A stretch of DNA of 64,000 bases from contig NC_080672.1 in NCBI RefSeq assembly GCF_030247195.1, positions 364,676,271-364,740,270 on the forward strand, read 5' to 3'. This document shows, one piece after another, positions 23,965 to 33,931 of the stretch. Made by a program: the position numbers and the translations under genes. How positions within the stretch are numbered: position 1 is the first letter of the stretch; the number at the start of each line of letters is the position of its first letter. The DNA is from Topomyia yanbarensis. Its lineage: Eukaryota; Arthropoda; Insecta; Diptera; Culicidae. A model generated the notes under the pieces. The model saw only the letters and a list, made by a program, of their open reading frames with translations, had not been told where the DNA came from and ran no database searches.

Positions 23965-24430
23965 GACATTGTCTCAATTTGTCGAGCTGAGTCGATTGGT
24001 ATATGAGACTCGGCCCTCCGGGCCTCGGAAACAGTTTTCAAAGTTTGAGCGAATCCTATACATTTCTTTTGTAAGAAATGTAAAACCCCCTAAATTGAAA
24101 AATTATCTCAAAAATTTAACGTAGGGGTTAGGCATTTTTTACATAGAATGTGTATGCAAAGTTTGAAATAAATCGGTCAAGTAATTTTTGAATGGCAGTG
24201 AACACCGAAAATCGTGTTTTTCCAGAGACGTTCCACAAAAGGCTTTATCACCAAGTTGTTTGTAGATATTTTTGCATGAAAAAATTGCAGAATATTATTG
24301 AAATGATGTATAATGTACAAAAGTTTCGATCAATTCGCTTCACCCATTTTTCTAAAAAAAATGGCAAAAAAACTGATTCTTTACGGTGAAACCCTTAACC
24401 CCCTCCCCTCCTTCCCTTAATCCAATTTAT
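23560..24430. repeat. Dispersed repeat with (CA)n and a GC-rich GGCCCTCCGGGCC motif
   Basis: It contains a (CA)n run (about 23930-23960), then GAGCTGAGTCGATTGGTATA and CTCGGCCCTCCGGGCCTCGG (24009-24028), a motif I know from repeats abundant in mosquito genomes. The part 24045-24260 (GTATGCAAAGTTTGAAATAA, CCAGAGACGTTCCA) is matched in reverse complement by about 51300-51470, so this is a mobile repeat. No coding frame is visible. The class is unresolved. Confidence 0.6.
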
Positions 24431-24539
24431 GTATCATTGATTCAATAAATTCCGTACTTTCACAGCTGTTTTCGCAATTTAAAAACGAAGAAAATGATGT
24501 ATTATACATTTCATTTGTTTGCATTTTTACCTGCAAAAA

Positions 24540-24622
24540 TTGTAATCATACGCGTGGGGTACATTTGTACCCCAGTGCAACGTTCTAGGGTGGAAAATTC
24601 AAGTGCAACGTTCTAGGGTTAA
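24540..24622 (-). repeat. piggyBac-type MITE end (TTAA)
   Basis: The sequence GGGGTACATTTGTACCCC is followed by ACGTTCTAGGGTTAA. Read on the minus strand the end is TTAACCCTAGAACG, the usual form of piggyBac-like termini with TTAA target sites. The 18-base word GTGCAACGTTCTAGGGT is duplicated nearby (24575 and 24603). It resembles the ends of the MITE at 39809-40017. No clear left end was found. Confidence 0.5.
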
Positions 24623-24643
24623 CAACACGAACGCCGTTGGGAA

Positions 24644-24896
24644 CAGGAATGCCACCTTGAAATCTGTGTTTCGATCAAAAAAATCTTTTTACCTGTGATA
24701 ACTAAAACAGGAAAAAATTCTGTCAAAATCTGTGATAAATTTCCAAAAAATCTGTGAAATATCACAATATTTCTAAAAATCTATGAATTTTTGCATTAAA
24801 ATATCAAAAATTTGTCATCTGTAAAAAATAATCTGCGATCAAAAATTGTGAAAAATCTGTGATATTACAGAAAAATCCGTAAATGTGGTAGCCCTG
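24644..24896. mobile_element. hAT-type MITE, 253 bp
   Basis: The ends CAGGAATGCCACC and GGTAGCCCTG are imperfect inverted repeats beginning CAGG. The flanking 8 bases, GTTGGGAA (24636-24643) and GATGGGAA (24897-24904), match at 7 of 8, as expected for an aged hAT target duplication. The interior is full of AAATCTGTGA-like words and has no coding capacity. Confidence 0.7.
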
Positions 24897-24904
24897 GATG
24901 GGAA

Positions 24905-25205
24905 TGCCTCTGGTTTTTTTATTCCTCCAGTATCGTTTGTAACGGATTTTACTTCTCTACTCTTTTAAATCTTTGATATGTTCTGGTCTACTACGAGACG
25001 CTCGGTCGTGTAGGCGCACCTCAATTTTAGCGTTATTCATATATTAAGGATCTTGGTTTTAACGCTGTCATGACATATGCATATTCGACGTTGTTGACCT
25101 TTATACGTTATTTATATACAGTTTGTCACGTGGTGTAACTGTATGTATGTCACTTCCTTGAGATCCGTTTTTACTTTCAGTGACAGTTCAACAATACATA
25201 ACTCT
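24905..25205. other. Unrecognised AT-rich sequence
   Basis: About 300 bases separate a MITE and a SINE; nothing is recognised. Confidence 0.25.
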
Positions 25206-25210
25206 AGGTC

Positions 25211-25353
25211 AGGGGCGGGCATAGCGTGTTTGGTAAATCGATTGCCTTATACGCAGCTCACCAATGTTCGATTCCCAACCCCGTACATACGCTTAGAGAT
25301 TTTTCTAACCCAAAAAAGAGACTATTATCTCTATAATCCAAATTAAAAAAAAA
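25211..25353 (+). mobile_element. tRNA-derived SINE
   Basis: The head carries polymerase III promoter elements: an A box (ATAGCGTGTTTGGTAAATCG, 25221-25240) and a B box (TGTTCGATTCC, 25265-25275). An unrelated body follows (TTAGAGATTTTTCTAACCC, an internal inverted motif), and the element ends in an A-run at 25344-25353. This head-body-A-tail order defines a SINE mobilised in trans by a LINE. It resembles SINEs I know as common in culicine mosquitoes. No target duplication was resolved. Confidence 0.75.
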
Positions 25354-25424
25354 TCTAGATCAAAGAAGATTTTGTTTAAAATCAATTGAAGTAATATTTC
25401 CCCCCTTTACGGGCACTTTTAATT

Positions 25425-25645
25425 TTTGTGGCTAGGTCATTTCACCCCGCAACTGGAGGCGACGATACAATACTGTCTGTGAAGATCGATTTTTTATGCT
25501 CTTCAATATAATATTTTCCGTTTCTAGCGAAAAAACTGTAAATTTAAATATCCAAACCGGAAAAGATTTGCATCTTTGCGAACCCCCAGAGACTTTTTCA
25601 CTACGGCCCCCTAGGTGTACGCTGGTTCCAGGTTGAGAATCACTG
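25425..25645 (-). mobile_element. Possible hAT element end
   Basis: The right border GGTTCCAGGTTGAGAATCACTG (25624-25645; minus strand CAGTGATTCTCAACCTGG) is very like the CAGTGxTTCTCAACCTGG termini of a widespread hAT group. No matching other end or target duplication was found, so this is a fragment or a chance resemblance. Confidence 0.35.
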
Positions 25646-26065
25646 CTCCAGAGGATGCTTATTGAGACTAAAATTGCTGGCAGGACCAGTGAAGTTCTAC
25701 TGGAAACTCGGATGTAGCTTGCTAAAGAACAACAAAAGTAGCTTGGTTCCGAATAAACAAAATAGCAGGATATCCTACGGACAGATGAGATAAAGATGTT
25801 AAAGGATTGAATTTGATGTGATACGATTGATTCGTTCAATTCAGAAATTTGTGAATGTTAATCACAATACATTCAAACAGGGAGGAAAGAAAGTTAAAAG
25901 ATGGTACGATTAAAAGTTGATCAAACAAGAATGTGTGTAAATTGGCCAAACTTTTTCATTAAAAGATCAAATTATGTTGCCTTTGCAAGTTCAATTCATG
26001 CAGAACAACAACAAAAATATTCACTCGCATTTAGAGAATACCAATTGTCGAGCCTTACGTTTGAT

Positions 26066-26370
26066 TTATTCCATCAAGCTGATCACTTTCCTCGACGCAC
26101 AACGCCAGTTTGCCTTGAACTGCATCTTGCTGACTCGACTCGGATCGACTTGACGATTACCCAATATGTTTCTATTGAGCAGAGCTCTAGCGAGTTGGGA
26201 GGGCTGACGTCCTTGGGCACCACCTGGACGTTGTTCACGCCATACCAATCCATGTCTTTTTCCGTGATGGCAAGATGCCAAACCTGGCCAAAACGGAACG
26301 GAATGGAGTTGTGTTGCTTGAGAAAAGATATCAGACGTTTTACCAGACACACCTGCATATTAAAAAATTA
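26066..26370 (-). pseudogene. Tc1/mariner transposase C-terminal fragment
   Basis: On the minus strand the reading LVKRLISFLKQHNSIPF is followed in the neighbouring frame by PFWPGLASCHHGK, then back by KDMDWYGVNNVQVVPKDVSP and ELCSIETYWVIVK. This is the second catalytic Asp block (FWPDLASCHYSK) and the Glu block (ELRPIExYWA). The catalytic Asp is changed to Gly, and a frameshift separates the blocks, so it is dead. It resembles the mariner at 38-39 kb but is another, more decayed copy. The plus-strand frame over it is only its antisense shadow. Confidence 0.85.
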
Positions 26371-26599
26371 TTGAAAAAGAAATGGAAAAGGAATCCAAAA
26401 AATGTTCCGAAGCGCAAACGTGATCGTCGCACAGCTAAGCAACCACGTTAGTCGGAATGCACAACTTCAGTTCCACACTCTGGCGACGACGTGGACACTG
26501 AAGAAGTCATTTGCAAGTACAAGACGCAGCTGCTGAAAAAAACATGTGTTGATGAAATCCGAAGGGCTTCTGGACTTTTGTTGTTACGAAGAGAAAGGA

Positions 26600-27680
26600 A
26601 ACGTGTCTTCTGTCTAGGTTGGTCTATAATGGCGAAGTAGCGATAACGACGGTAGCAAAATGCTCCTTATTTGCCAGCCACTTCTCGAGTGTCTTCACGA
26701 CTGATGAGCCATCTGCCATCGAGCTCGATAAAGCGGTCAATGATGTTCCCGTTGGTGCTCTTACTCTGCAGGACTGCGCGCTATGCCTCCAGATGTTCTA
26801 AAAAAATTCCGATATTTTAAAGTAGAAAAAGTTTCTTGATGTGTGGAAGTGTTCACATTACATAAGCACTTATCAACACGGATTCTTCCCGGGTCGATCG
26901 GTTGAGACAAATCTACTTGGCTTCACGTCGTTTTGCACAGAAAAAATATCCAGTAAACCTGAGGTGGACGCGATCTACGCATCTACGCATCTACGCGATC
27001 TACGAGATACTGCTAGCAAAGCTTGATAAGGTAGGATGAACCGCTTGGTCGCCGTTCAAATTGTTGACAACGGATTCAGACCTTTTCTAATAATTCCGGA
27101 GTTCCTCAAGGTAGTACACTAGGTCCGCTACTATTTTCATTGTTTGTGAATGATGAGGTCTGCGTTCTAATTCTGTGGAGCGAAAACTGTTTTTCGCCGA
27201 TGACTTGAAAATATTTCTTCTCATATGAAATGAAGCCGATTGCCGTGAGCTACAGTTTCAAGTTTTTCGAAACATTCATCTACAGTACTCGACGTTAGAA
27301 ACGCGAATGAAGAGTTTGATGAAAGCCAAGAAACGGAGTTACTGGCGCTGGTTCGTTGATGGATTAACGAGAAAAACATCGATGAGCACTCTTTGGGGCA
27401 CGTTCCGATGTATGCAAAACCGCATTAATGAGAGAGTGGAATATTCGAACCCTTGGATATTTGATTTCGCGAAGAAGATTTGTCCAGATTCCGCCCCCCC
27501 CCCCCACAGAAGACCTACCGCACTGCATCCCCTATCGATGCCGTGAACGAAACACCTTTTTCAATGTGTAACCGACCAAATCGTTTACAATGGTTCGATG
27601 ACTGTCTGTCTCTTGGGTTTACAAGCAATCACAATTATAGACGAAGTAAAACATTTAAAATTATGCTACTCTAACGCTAC
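26600..27680 (+). pseudogene. Jockey-like LINE RT with internal deletions
   Basis: Successive plus-strand pieces follow the RT order. SLFASHFSSVFTTDEPSA (the linker between endonuclease and RT) comes first. A jump follows to HYISTYQHGFFPGRSVETNL and FTSFCTEKIS. Then comes SGVPQGSTLGPLLFSLFVND (27091-27150, catalytic vicinity), and near the end INERVEYSNPW and PFSMCNRPNRLQWFDDCLS, resembling the C-terminal tail. About 100 codons of RT are deleted between the first two pieces, and several frameshifts and stops occur. A small expansion of CATCTACG near 26970 interrupts the DxxxAFD block. It is dead. The tail just beyond (27700-27790) is A-rich, as for a LINE 3' end. Confidence 0.85.
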
Positions 27681-27835
27681 GTAACCAGGAATTGGTTCCG
27701 ACTAAATCTAGAGCATAGAATATTTGAAATTAAGAGAACCTATGAATTAAATAAATAAACGAAATGGAAATAATAGAGCAAAATAAAAATCAAATTAAAT
27801 GTATAGACTGGTAGGTATTATATTCAGCTTGGTTC

Positions 27836-28560
27836 ACACTTAACATCACTTACATTCCGAGGCTACCTGCTGCTACCCATCGTTCAGTAGCTACCAACAA
27901 TAAAAAAACTAAACCGGGAAGTACTAAAAGTTTTCCCGGAGGTGACTGGCTATCAGGAGATGAATGTCTCGTTCATTTACGTGTGGCTAATCTTCCGAAG
28001 CAGTACCGAATTGTGGAAGCAAAGCTAGGCCATAGTGTAAATTGTTCGATTAATCCGCAGTGTTTGGAACTCTCCGCCTTCGATAAATTTGGAGAGAGAG
28101 TGTAAGAAGGATCAAGGTAACTAAACACCAACGGCACGGAAAATTGTAGCCAAATCGTAAACTAAACCATATTCTCCATAGCATCACCATATTGCAGTGT
28201 CATCGTTCGCATGCACTGCGGATTAATTTTAAATGATAAATTCGGATAAAACATCATTTGATTACCTCCATCGAGTCCGAGTGCGCCCATCACCCGGCGA
28301 ACAATTTTCCCAGAAACCTAAAATCCAATCTGCCGCACCGAATCGTTTCACCGAGCAACGAGGCGCGCTCATTCTCAGCACCGCTCCGCTATAGGGTAAC
28401 CTACCCGAGAGTCGTCCCAACAACCGGGGAGCCAGTAACCGCAGGATATCGCAGGAAACCGTCTCTGGGCCCCAACGAACACATTACACAAAACACTAGT
28501 AAGTAGGCTGTACATAAATTAGATTAGGGTCACAATTAGCAATTTAGGTTAGTATTAAAT
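27836..28560 (+). other. Unrecognised open stretch
   Basis: A stop-free plus frame runs from about 27836 to 28105 and includes GGDWLSGDECLVHLRVANLP and a Cys-containing SVNCSINPQCLEL. It lacks a clear start codon and I do not recognise it. A second frame (28258-28506, 82 codons) is Arg/Pro-rich. Since LINE pieces lie on both sides, transposon origin is likely but unproven. Confidence 0.25.
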
Positions 28561-28689
28561 ATTTAGAATACAAGCTTAATATAGTAGGTTAAAGAGCATT
28601 ATTTCCAATTATTTTCCATATTTTTTTGAGTCGAAATACAACCCTGAGAAATAGTACATGGAATAGCATAATTATTTTGTGGGCTTTTC

Positions 28690-29215
28690 CGTGACTAACA
28701 AATGGTGAAGTTCTCACTTGCTCTCTTTTGATGAACAATAAAGCACCAGGGCCAGACAGAATCAAATTCAACTTGCTGAAAAATCTGCCAGTCTCAGTCA
28801 AGAATTTATTTAATAAATTTCTTGAGGATATCATTATCCCGTATGACTTGAGGCAGGAGAAGGTCATCACCATCCAAAACCAGGAAAACCAGCCTTCGAC
28901 CACAACTCGTATCGGTCGATTGAAAAGCCCTCCTGTATTCGGTAGCTGTTCGAGGAAATGATCCTGTTCCTTCTCAACAACAATCGAAGCAAATGGCTTT
29001 CTGTCAGATATACAACTTGCGTTCCGCAAATGTAAAGGGACGAACGATTGTCTTGCGCTGCTCTCAACTGAAATTCAAATGGCCTATTCTAGCAAAGAAG
29101 GCATCAGTGTTTTTAGATATTAAGGGGGCTTTTGATTCACCTTTAATCCACATCCTTTCACCGATCTTAAACAGCTTTTTGCTTATGGTGCGACAAGCTA
29201 CTTAGTTTCCTCAAC
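28690..29215 (+). pseudogene. LINE reverse transcriptase N-terminal half
   Basis: The reading MVKFSLALF, then MNNKAPGPDRIKFNLLKNLP after a frameshift, then LFNKFLEDIIIPYDLRQEKV and HNSYRSIEKPSCIR in another frame, follows the start of an insect LINE RT. Further on KASVFLDIKGAFDSPLIHIL (about 29098-29157) gives the first catalytic block (FLDxxGAFD). Frameshifts separate the pieces. It is the better preserved relative of the fragment at 2580-2870. At about 29205 it meets a LINE fragment of another clade in the opposite strand. Confidence 0.85.
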
Positions 29216-29507
29216 CAGCTACCGATGACAAGAATCCGTAAAAGTGGTGACAGCGCACCACCTTGAGGGCATCCGCAGACGCTCAGTTTTCGAATTTCTA
29301 CTTGTCTCCGCGATGAGCACAGATGTCGGTTGCTAAGCATTGCGTGTATGTAAAAATATGTAAAAATCCCACAGAACCATTCAATGGACCCAAACTGAAC
29401 CGCAAAGACATGTTTTTGAAAGCACACTCAATTTCTTGGAAAGCTCCTAAACTAGATTGCTTCTGCGATAAAAAATATTCAATATTATAGACAATACTGT
29501 GTAACAA
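29185..29507 (-). pseudogene. R1/LOA-type LINE reverse transcriptase fragment
   Basis: Minus-strand pieces read SQKQSSLGAFQEIECAFKNM (the LGAFLDIEGAFxN block with the catalytic Asp changed to Glu) and IHAMLSNRHLCSSRRQVEIR. KLSVCGCPQGGALSPLL and VIGSWLRKL complete it. The wording GCPQGGVLSPLLW is typical of R1/LOA-clade RTs rather than Jockey (PQGSxLGPLLF). The reading is open across 29298-29507, then shifts frame near 29340. The YADD block is not present. It is dead. Confidence 0.85.
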
Positions 29508-29559
29508 GGGGTTAATAGATTCTTCCCGCTGATATGCGAACTTGGTGCGAACAGCGATA

Positions 29560-29835
29560 TTTTCAAATATGTGATTAAAGTCAAACCTGTTTTGATCAAA
29601 ATAGACGGTTCTCTCGAAGTGTTAGAAACTGCTCAGTTTTAATCTTCCGTCCAATTGCATGAAAAAGGTAGTTGAAGTCAGTTGTAATTGATATATTTAA
29701 TTAACTTTCAAAAACATTTTAAGATCGTTTGGTTTTATCCATTTCTAATCTTCGTGAGTTGAAACTGTCCCTGGGAACAATGCACCAGTGGAAACCCATC
29801 AGGACGAATGCAATAAATGAGTTGTGGAATTTGCG
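29560..29835. repeat. Diverged copy of the repeat at 57755-58280
   Basis: Words shared in the same order with 57860-58110 include GTTCTCTCGAAGTGTTAGAA (GTTCCTTCGCAGTGCTGGAA there), a CTTCCxxxCCAATxxCAT segment and GAAACTGTCCCTGGGAACA (TAAACTGTCCCTGACAGCA). The two are the same dispersed family, strongly diverged. Its right end abuts the Foldback-like element. Confidence 0.5.
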
Positions 29836-29850
29836 TTTCGACTTCGTTAT

Positions 29851-32800
29851 ATCAGAATCCGACATAAACTTAGTGACAGGATTTAGCTAGTGGCGGATTG
29901 AAGCTAGCTCCAAAAAACTACACTATTTATGTTTCTTAGCAAGTCCTGTGTGGTGTCCCGTTAGAAAAGAAGTTCTGATTAACACTCCCACCACCATGCC
30001 TCAAAAAAAGTCGGTACGGTATTTTCAAATCGCTATATCTCAGCAGTCGCTTGACCAATTTGGACAATTTTGGTATCAATGGATTTTTTGGACTCTTTAG
30101 ATTACTTTGAATTAAACAAATTTAAATTTGACCACAATTGATCTATTTACGACAAAAAAAGTCGGAGCAAGTACTACAAAAAATTGGAAATTTCCAATAT
30201 TTGTGAAGAACTTATAATCTAGCGCGATGACCTACGCATATTAGTATGTTAAATTCTTTGGATTGATGTGGGCAACCAATTTCTAGCAGATTGTTCATAA
30301 TTTCTTATGAAAGGAACTACAATATCTTCACAAAATTGCATACAATACAGAAAATGACAATTTTCGGAAATAATTCAAATTTCATAGTGATGACATGCAT
30401 ATATTATATTGTCAAAATGTTCGTTTATATGCGAGTGACAATTTTCAAGAGCATTGTTCATAGTTTTTAATTCAATGAACTACAAAATCTTCACAAAATC
30501 ACGTATTTTACAGAACATTTCTTTATTTTCCATTGTAACTTTAAATTTTCACAATGAATATCGCATTTCATTATATCAAAATGTTCACATTTATGTGTTA
30601 GACGTGTTTTCAGAACATTATTTATAGTTTTAAAATCACTGAACTGCAATATCTTCACAAAATCACATATTTTACAGAACATTTCGTTATTTTCCATTGT
30701 AACTTGAAATTTTGACAATGAATATCGCATTTTATAATGCTAAAATATTCTCATGTATTCAGTAGACAAGTTTCGAGAACATTGTTTATAGTTTTAAATT
30801 TAATGAACTACAATATCTTCACAAAATCACGTATTTTACGGAACATTTCTTTATTTTCCATTGTAACTTGTAATTTTCATAATAATTATCTCATTTTATG
30901 ATGCTAAAATATTCGCATTTACGAAATAGACAAGTTACGAGAAGATTGTTAATAGGTTTTAATTCAATGAACTACAATATCTTCACAAAATCACGTATTT
31001 TACAGAACATTTCTTTATTTTCCATTGTAACTTGAAATTTGATGCTTGATGCTAAAATATCGCATTTATGAAGTAGACAAGTTTCTAGAACATTGATAAT
31101 AGTTTTTATTTCAATGAACTACATCGATTATTTCATCGAGATAATCGAGTATTTCATAGAACATTTCTTTATTTTTCATTGCAACTTGAAATTTACGCCA
31201 TGTATATGATATCAAAATGTTCGAATTTATGTGATGGACAAGTTCCTGGAATATTATTCAGTTCTTAATTCAATTAACTACAATATCTTCACAAATTTGT
31301 GTATTATACAGAATTTTCCTTTATTTTTCAGTTTAACTTTAAATTTTCACAGGGAATGAAACTCTAATGCAAAATGTTCACATTTATCTAATAGATTAAT
31401 TTGTGGAACATTGTTCCTAGAGTTTGATTCAATGAACTTAAATATCTTTACAAAATCACGTGTCCTAGAGAACATTTCTTTATTTTCTATTGTAACTTTA
31501 AATTTTCACAATGAATATCGCATTTTTTATGCTAAAATATTCTTATTTACGAAACAGACAAGTTTCCAAAACATTGTTTTTAGTTTTAAATTCAATGAAC
31601 TACAAAATCTTCACAAAATCACGTATTTTACGGAACTTTTTTTTCTCCATTGTAACTTGAATTCAATGAATATAGCAACATTTTTATATCTAAACATTCG
31701 AACAAATGTGATACTCAAGTTTGTGGAACATTGTCCGTATATTTGAATTCAATGAAATACACAATCTGCACAACATCACGTATTTTACAGAGCATTTTTT
31801 TCATGGGTAGCTTGAAATTTTTATAATGAATAATGCTACGACACCAAAATATTTGTATATATATGGTAGCCAAGTTTGTAGAACATTGTTGATTGAATTT
31901 AATTTAATTTGAACTGCAATGTTTTCAAAATAATGAAATGTTCTGTAAAATACGTGATTTTGTGAAGATATTGTAGTTCATTGAATTAAAACCTACGAAC
32001 AATCTTCTCGTAACTTATCTATTTCGTAAATGCGAATATTTTAGCATCATAAAAAGAGATAATTATTGTGAAAATTTCAAGTTACAATGGAAAATAAAGA
32101 AATGTTCTGCAAAATATGTGATTTTATGAAGATATTGTAGTTCATTTAATTAAAAACTATGAACAATGTTCTCGAAACTTTTCTGATTAATACATGAGAC
32201 TATTTTGGCATTATAAAATGCGCTGTTCATTGTGAAAATTTAAAGTTACAATGAAAAATAAAGAAATGTTCTGTAAAATATGTGATTTTGTGAAGATATT
32301 GTAGTTCATTGAATTAAAAACTATAAGCAATGTTCTCGAAATTTGTCTATTACGTAAATGCGAATATTTAAGCGTTATAATATGCGATATTCATTGTGAA
32401 AATTACAAGTTACAAAGGAAAATATAAAAGGTGCCTTTAAATACGTGATTTTCTGAAGATTTTGTAGTTCATTGAATTAAAAACTATAAACAATGTTCTA
32501 GAAACTTGTCTATTTCGCAAACGCGAATATTTTAGCATAATAAATTGAGATAATTATTGTGAAAATTTCAAGTTACAATGGAAAATAAAGAAATGTTCTG
32601 TAAAATACGTGATTTTGTGAAGATAATGTTGTTCATTGAATTTAAAGCTATAAACAATGTTCCAAAAACTTGTTTATCTCGTAAATGAAAATATTTTAGC
32701 ATCATAAAATGCGATATTTATTGTGAAAATTTCAAGTTACAATGGAAAATAAAGAAATGTTCTATGAAATACGTGATTTTGTGAAGATATTGTAGTTCAG

Positions 32801-33573
32801 TGATTTTAAAACTATGAATAATGTTCTGAAAACACGTCTAACACATAAATGCGAACATTTTGATATAATGAAATGCGATATTCATTGTGAAAATTTAAAG
32901 TTACAATGGAAAATAAAGAAATGTTATTTAAAATACGTGATTTTGTGAAGATTTTGTAGTTTATTGAATTAAAAACTATGAACAATGCTCTTGAAAATTG
33001 TCACTCGCATATATACGAACATTTTGACAATATAATATATGCATGTCATCGCTATAAAATTTGAATTATTTCCGAAAATTGTCATTTTCTGTATTGTATG
33101 CAATTTTGTGAAGATATTGTAATTTCTTTCATAAGAAATTATGAACAATCTGCTAGAAATTGGTTGCCTACATCAATCCAAAGAATTTAACATAATAATA
33201 TGCGTTGGTCATCGCGCTAGATTTTAAGTTCTTCACAAATATTGGAAATTTTGTAGTACTTGCTCCGACTTTTTTGTCGTAAAAAGACCAATTGTGGTCA
33301 AATTTAAATTTGAACTAATTCAAAATAATCTAAAGAGTCCAAAAAATCCATTGATACCAAAATTGTCCAAATTGGTCAAGCGACTGCTGAGATATAGCGA
33401 TTTGAAAATACCGTACCGACTTTTTTTGAGCCATGGTTGTTCGTGTAAATAAAACTGGCACGGTTGGAGGAGTGTTAAGCTGATGAGAATTAATGAAATC
33501 GAAACTTGATTTTGCTTAGCTTACAATCCGGCGCTAGCTTTGTACTCTCACTAAGTTAGTGTCGGATTCTGAT
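29851..33573. mobile_element. Foldback-like element with tandem-repeat inverted arms
   Basis: Outer ends ATCAGAATCCGAC (29851) and GTCGGATTCTGAT (33561-33573) are inverted. Inside them GCCTCAAAAAAAGTCGGTACGG (from about 30000) pairs with CCGTACCGACTTTTTTTGAG (33413-33432). The left arm holds about ten units of roughly 164 bases, marked by ATCTTCACAAAATCACG near 30323, 30488, 30651, 30815, 30979, 31285, 31443, 31607 and 31764 (one degraded unit near 31130). The right arm holds about eight units in reverse (CGTGATTTTGTGAAGATATT near 31964 to 33110). The switch point is near 31935. There is no coding frame of note. Long inverted arms made of subrepeats are the defining structure of Foldback elements. 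The two arms differ in unit number and sequence, so it is not a sequencing fold-over. Confidence 0.8.
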
Positions 33574-33766
33574 GAGATAAATTCGATAAAATTAAAAAAA
33601 TCTTGTGCTAGAAATCGTTTAAAATCAATTACGATAAAATTGTGGTTAAATGACATTTGTTCAATTGATGTGAAACTGTACTATGTATTTTTATAATTTC
33701 TAATCGTCTATTTTTTGCAATAAACTTGTCAAGTAATCCGCCAGAGCCGCTTTCCACGGTTTGCTT

Positions 33767-33931
33767 AAGCGGACCCTACACGAGACAGAAATATTCTCAA
33801 TAAATATATTGACAAGACTGCTTCAATCCATCAATCCCATTTAAATTCTACAGAATCAATATTTTCAAGATTACCTTACACCATTAATATATTGATCAAT
33901 AAATATTTCTGCTCGTGTAGAGTCAGCTTTA
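33767..33931. mobile_element. MITE with about 45-bp inverted ends
   Basis: The left end (CCTACACGAGACAGAAATAT then TCAATAAATATATTGA) is mirrored by the right end (ATTGATCAATAAATATTTCT then GCTCGTGTAGAGTCAGCTT). Both ends adjoin TA. There is no coding capacity. Confidence 0.75.

Noticed and set aside
25901..26374. 157-codon plus-strand frame
   Set aside because: Its right part is the antisense of a mariner transposase fragment, which gives recognisable catalytic blocks on the minus strand.
29851..33573. Inverted assembly error explaining the Foldback-like structure
   Set aside because: The arms have different numbers of units and many base differences, which a simple read fold-over would not produce.
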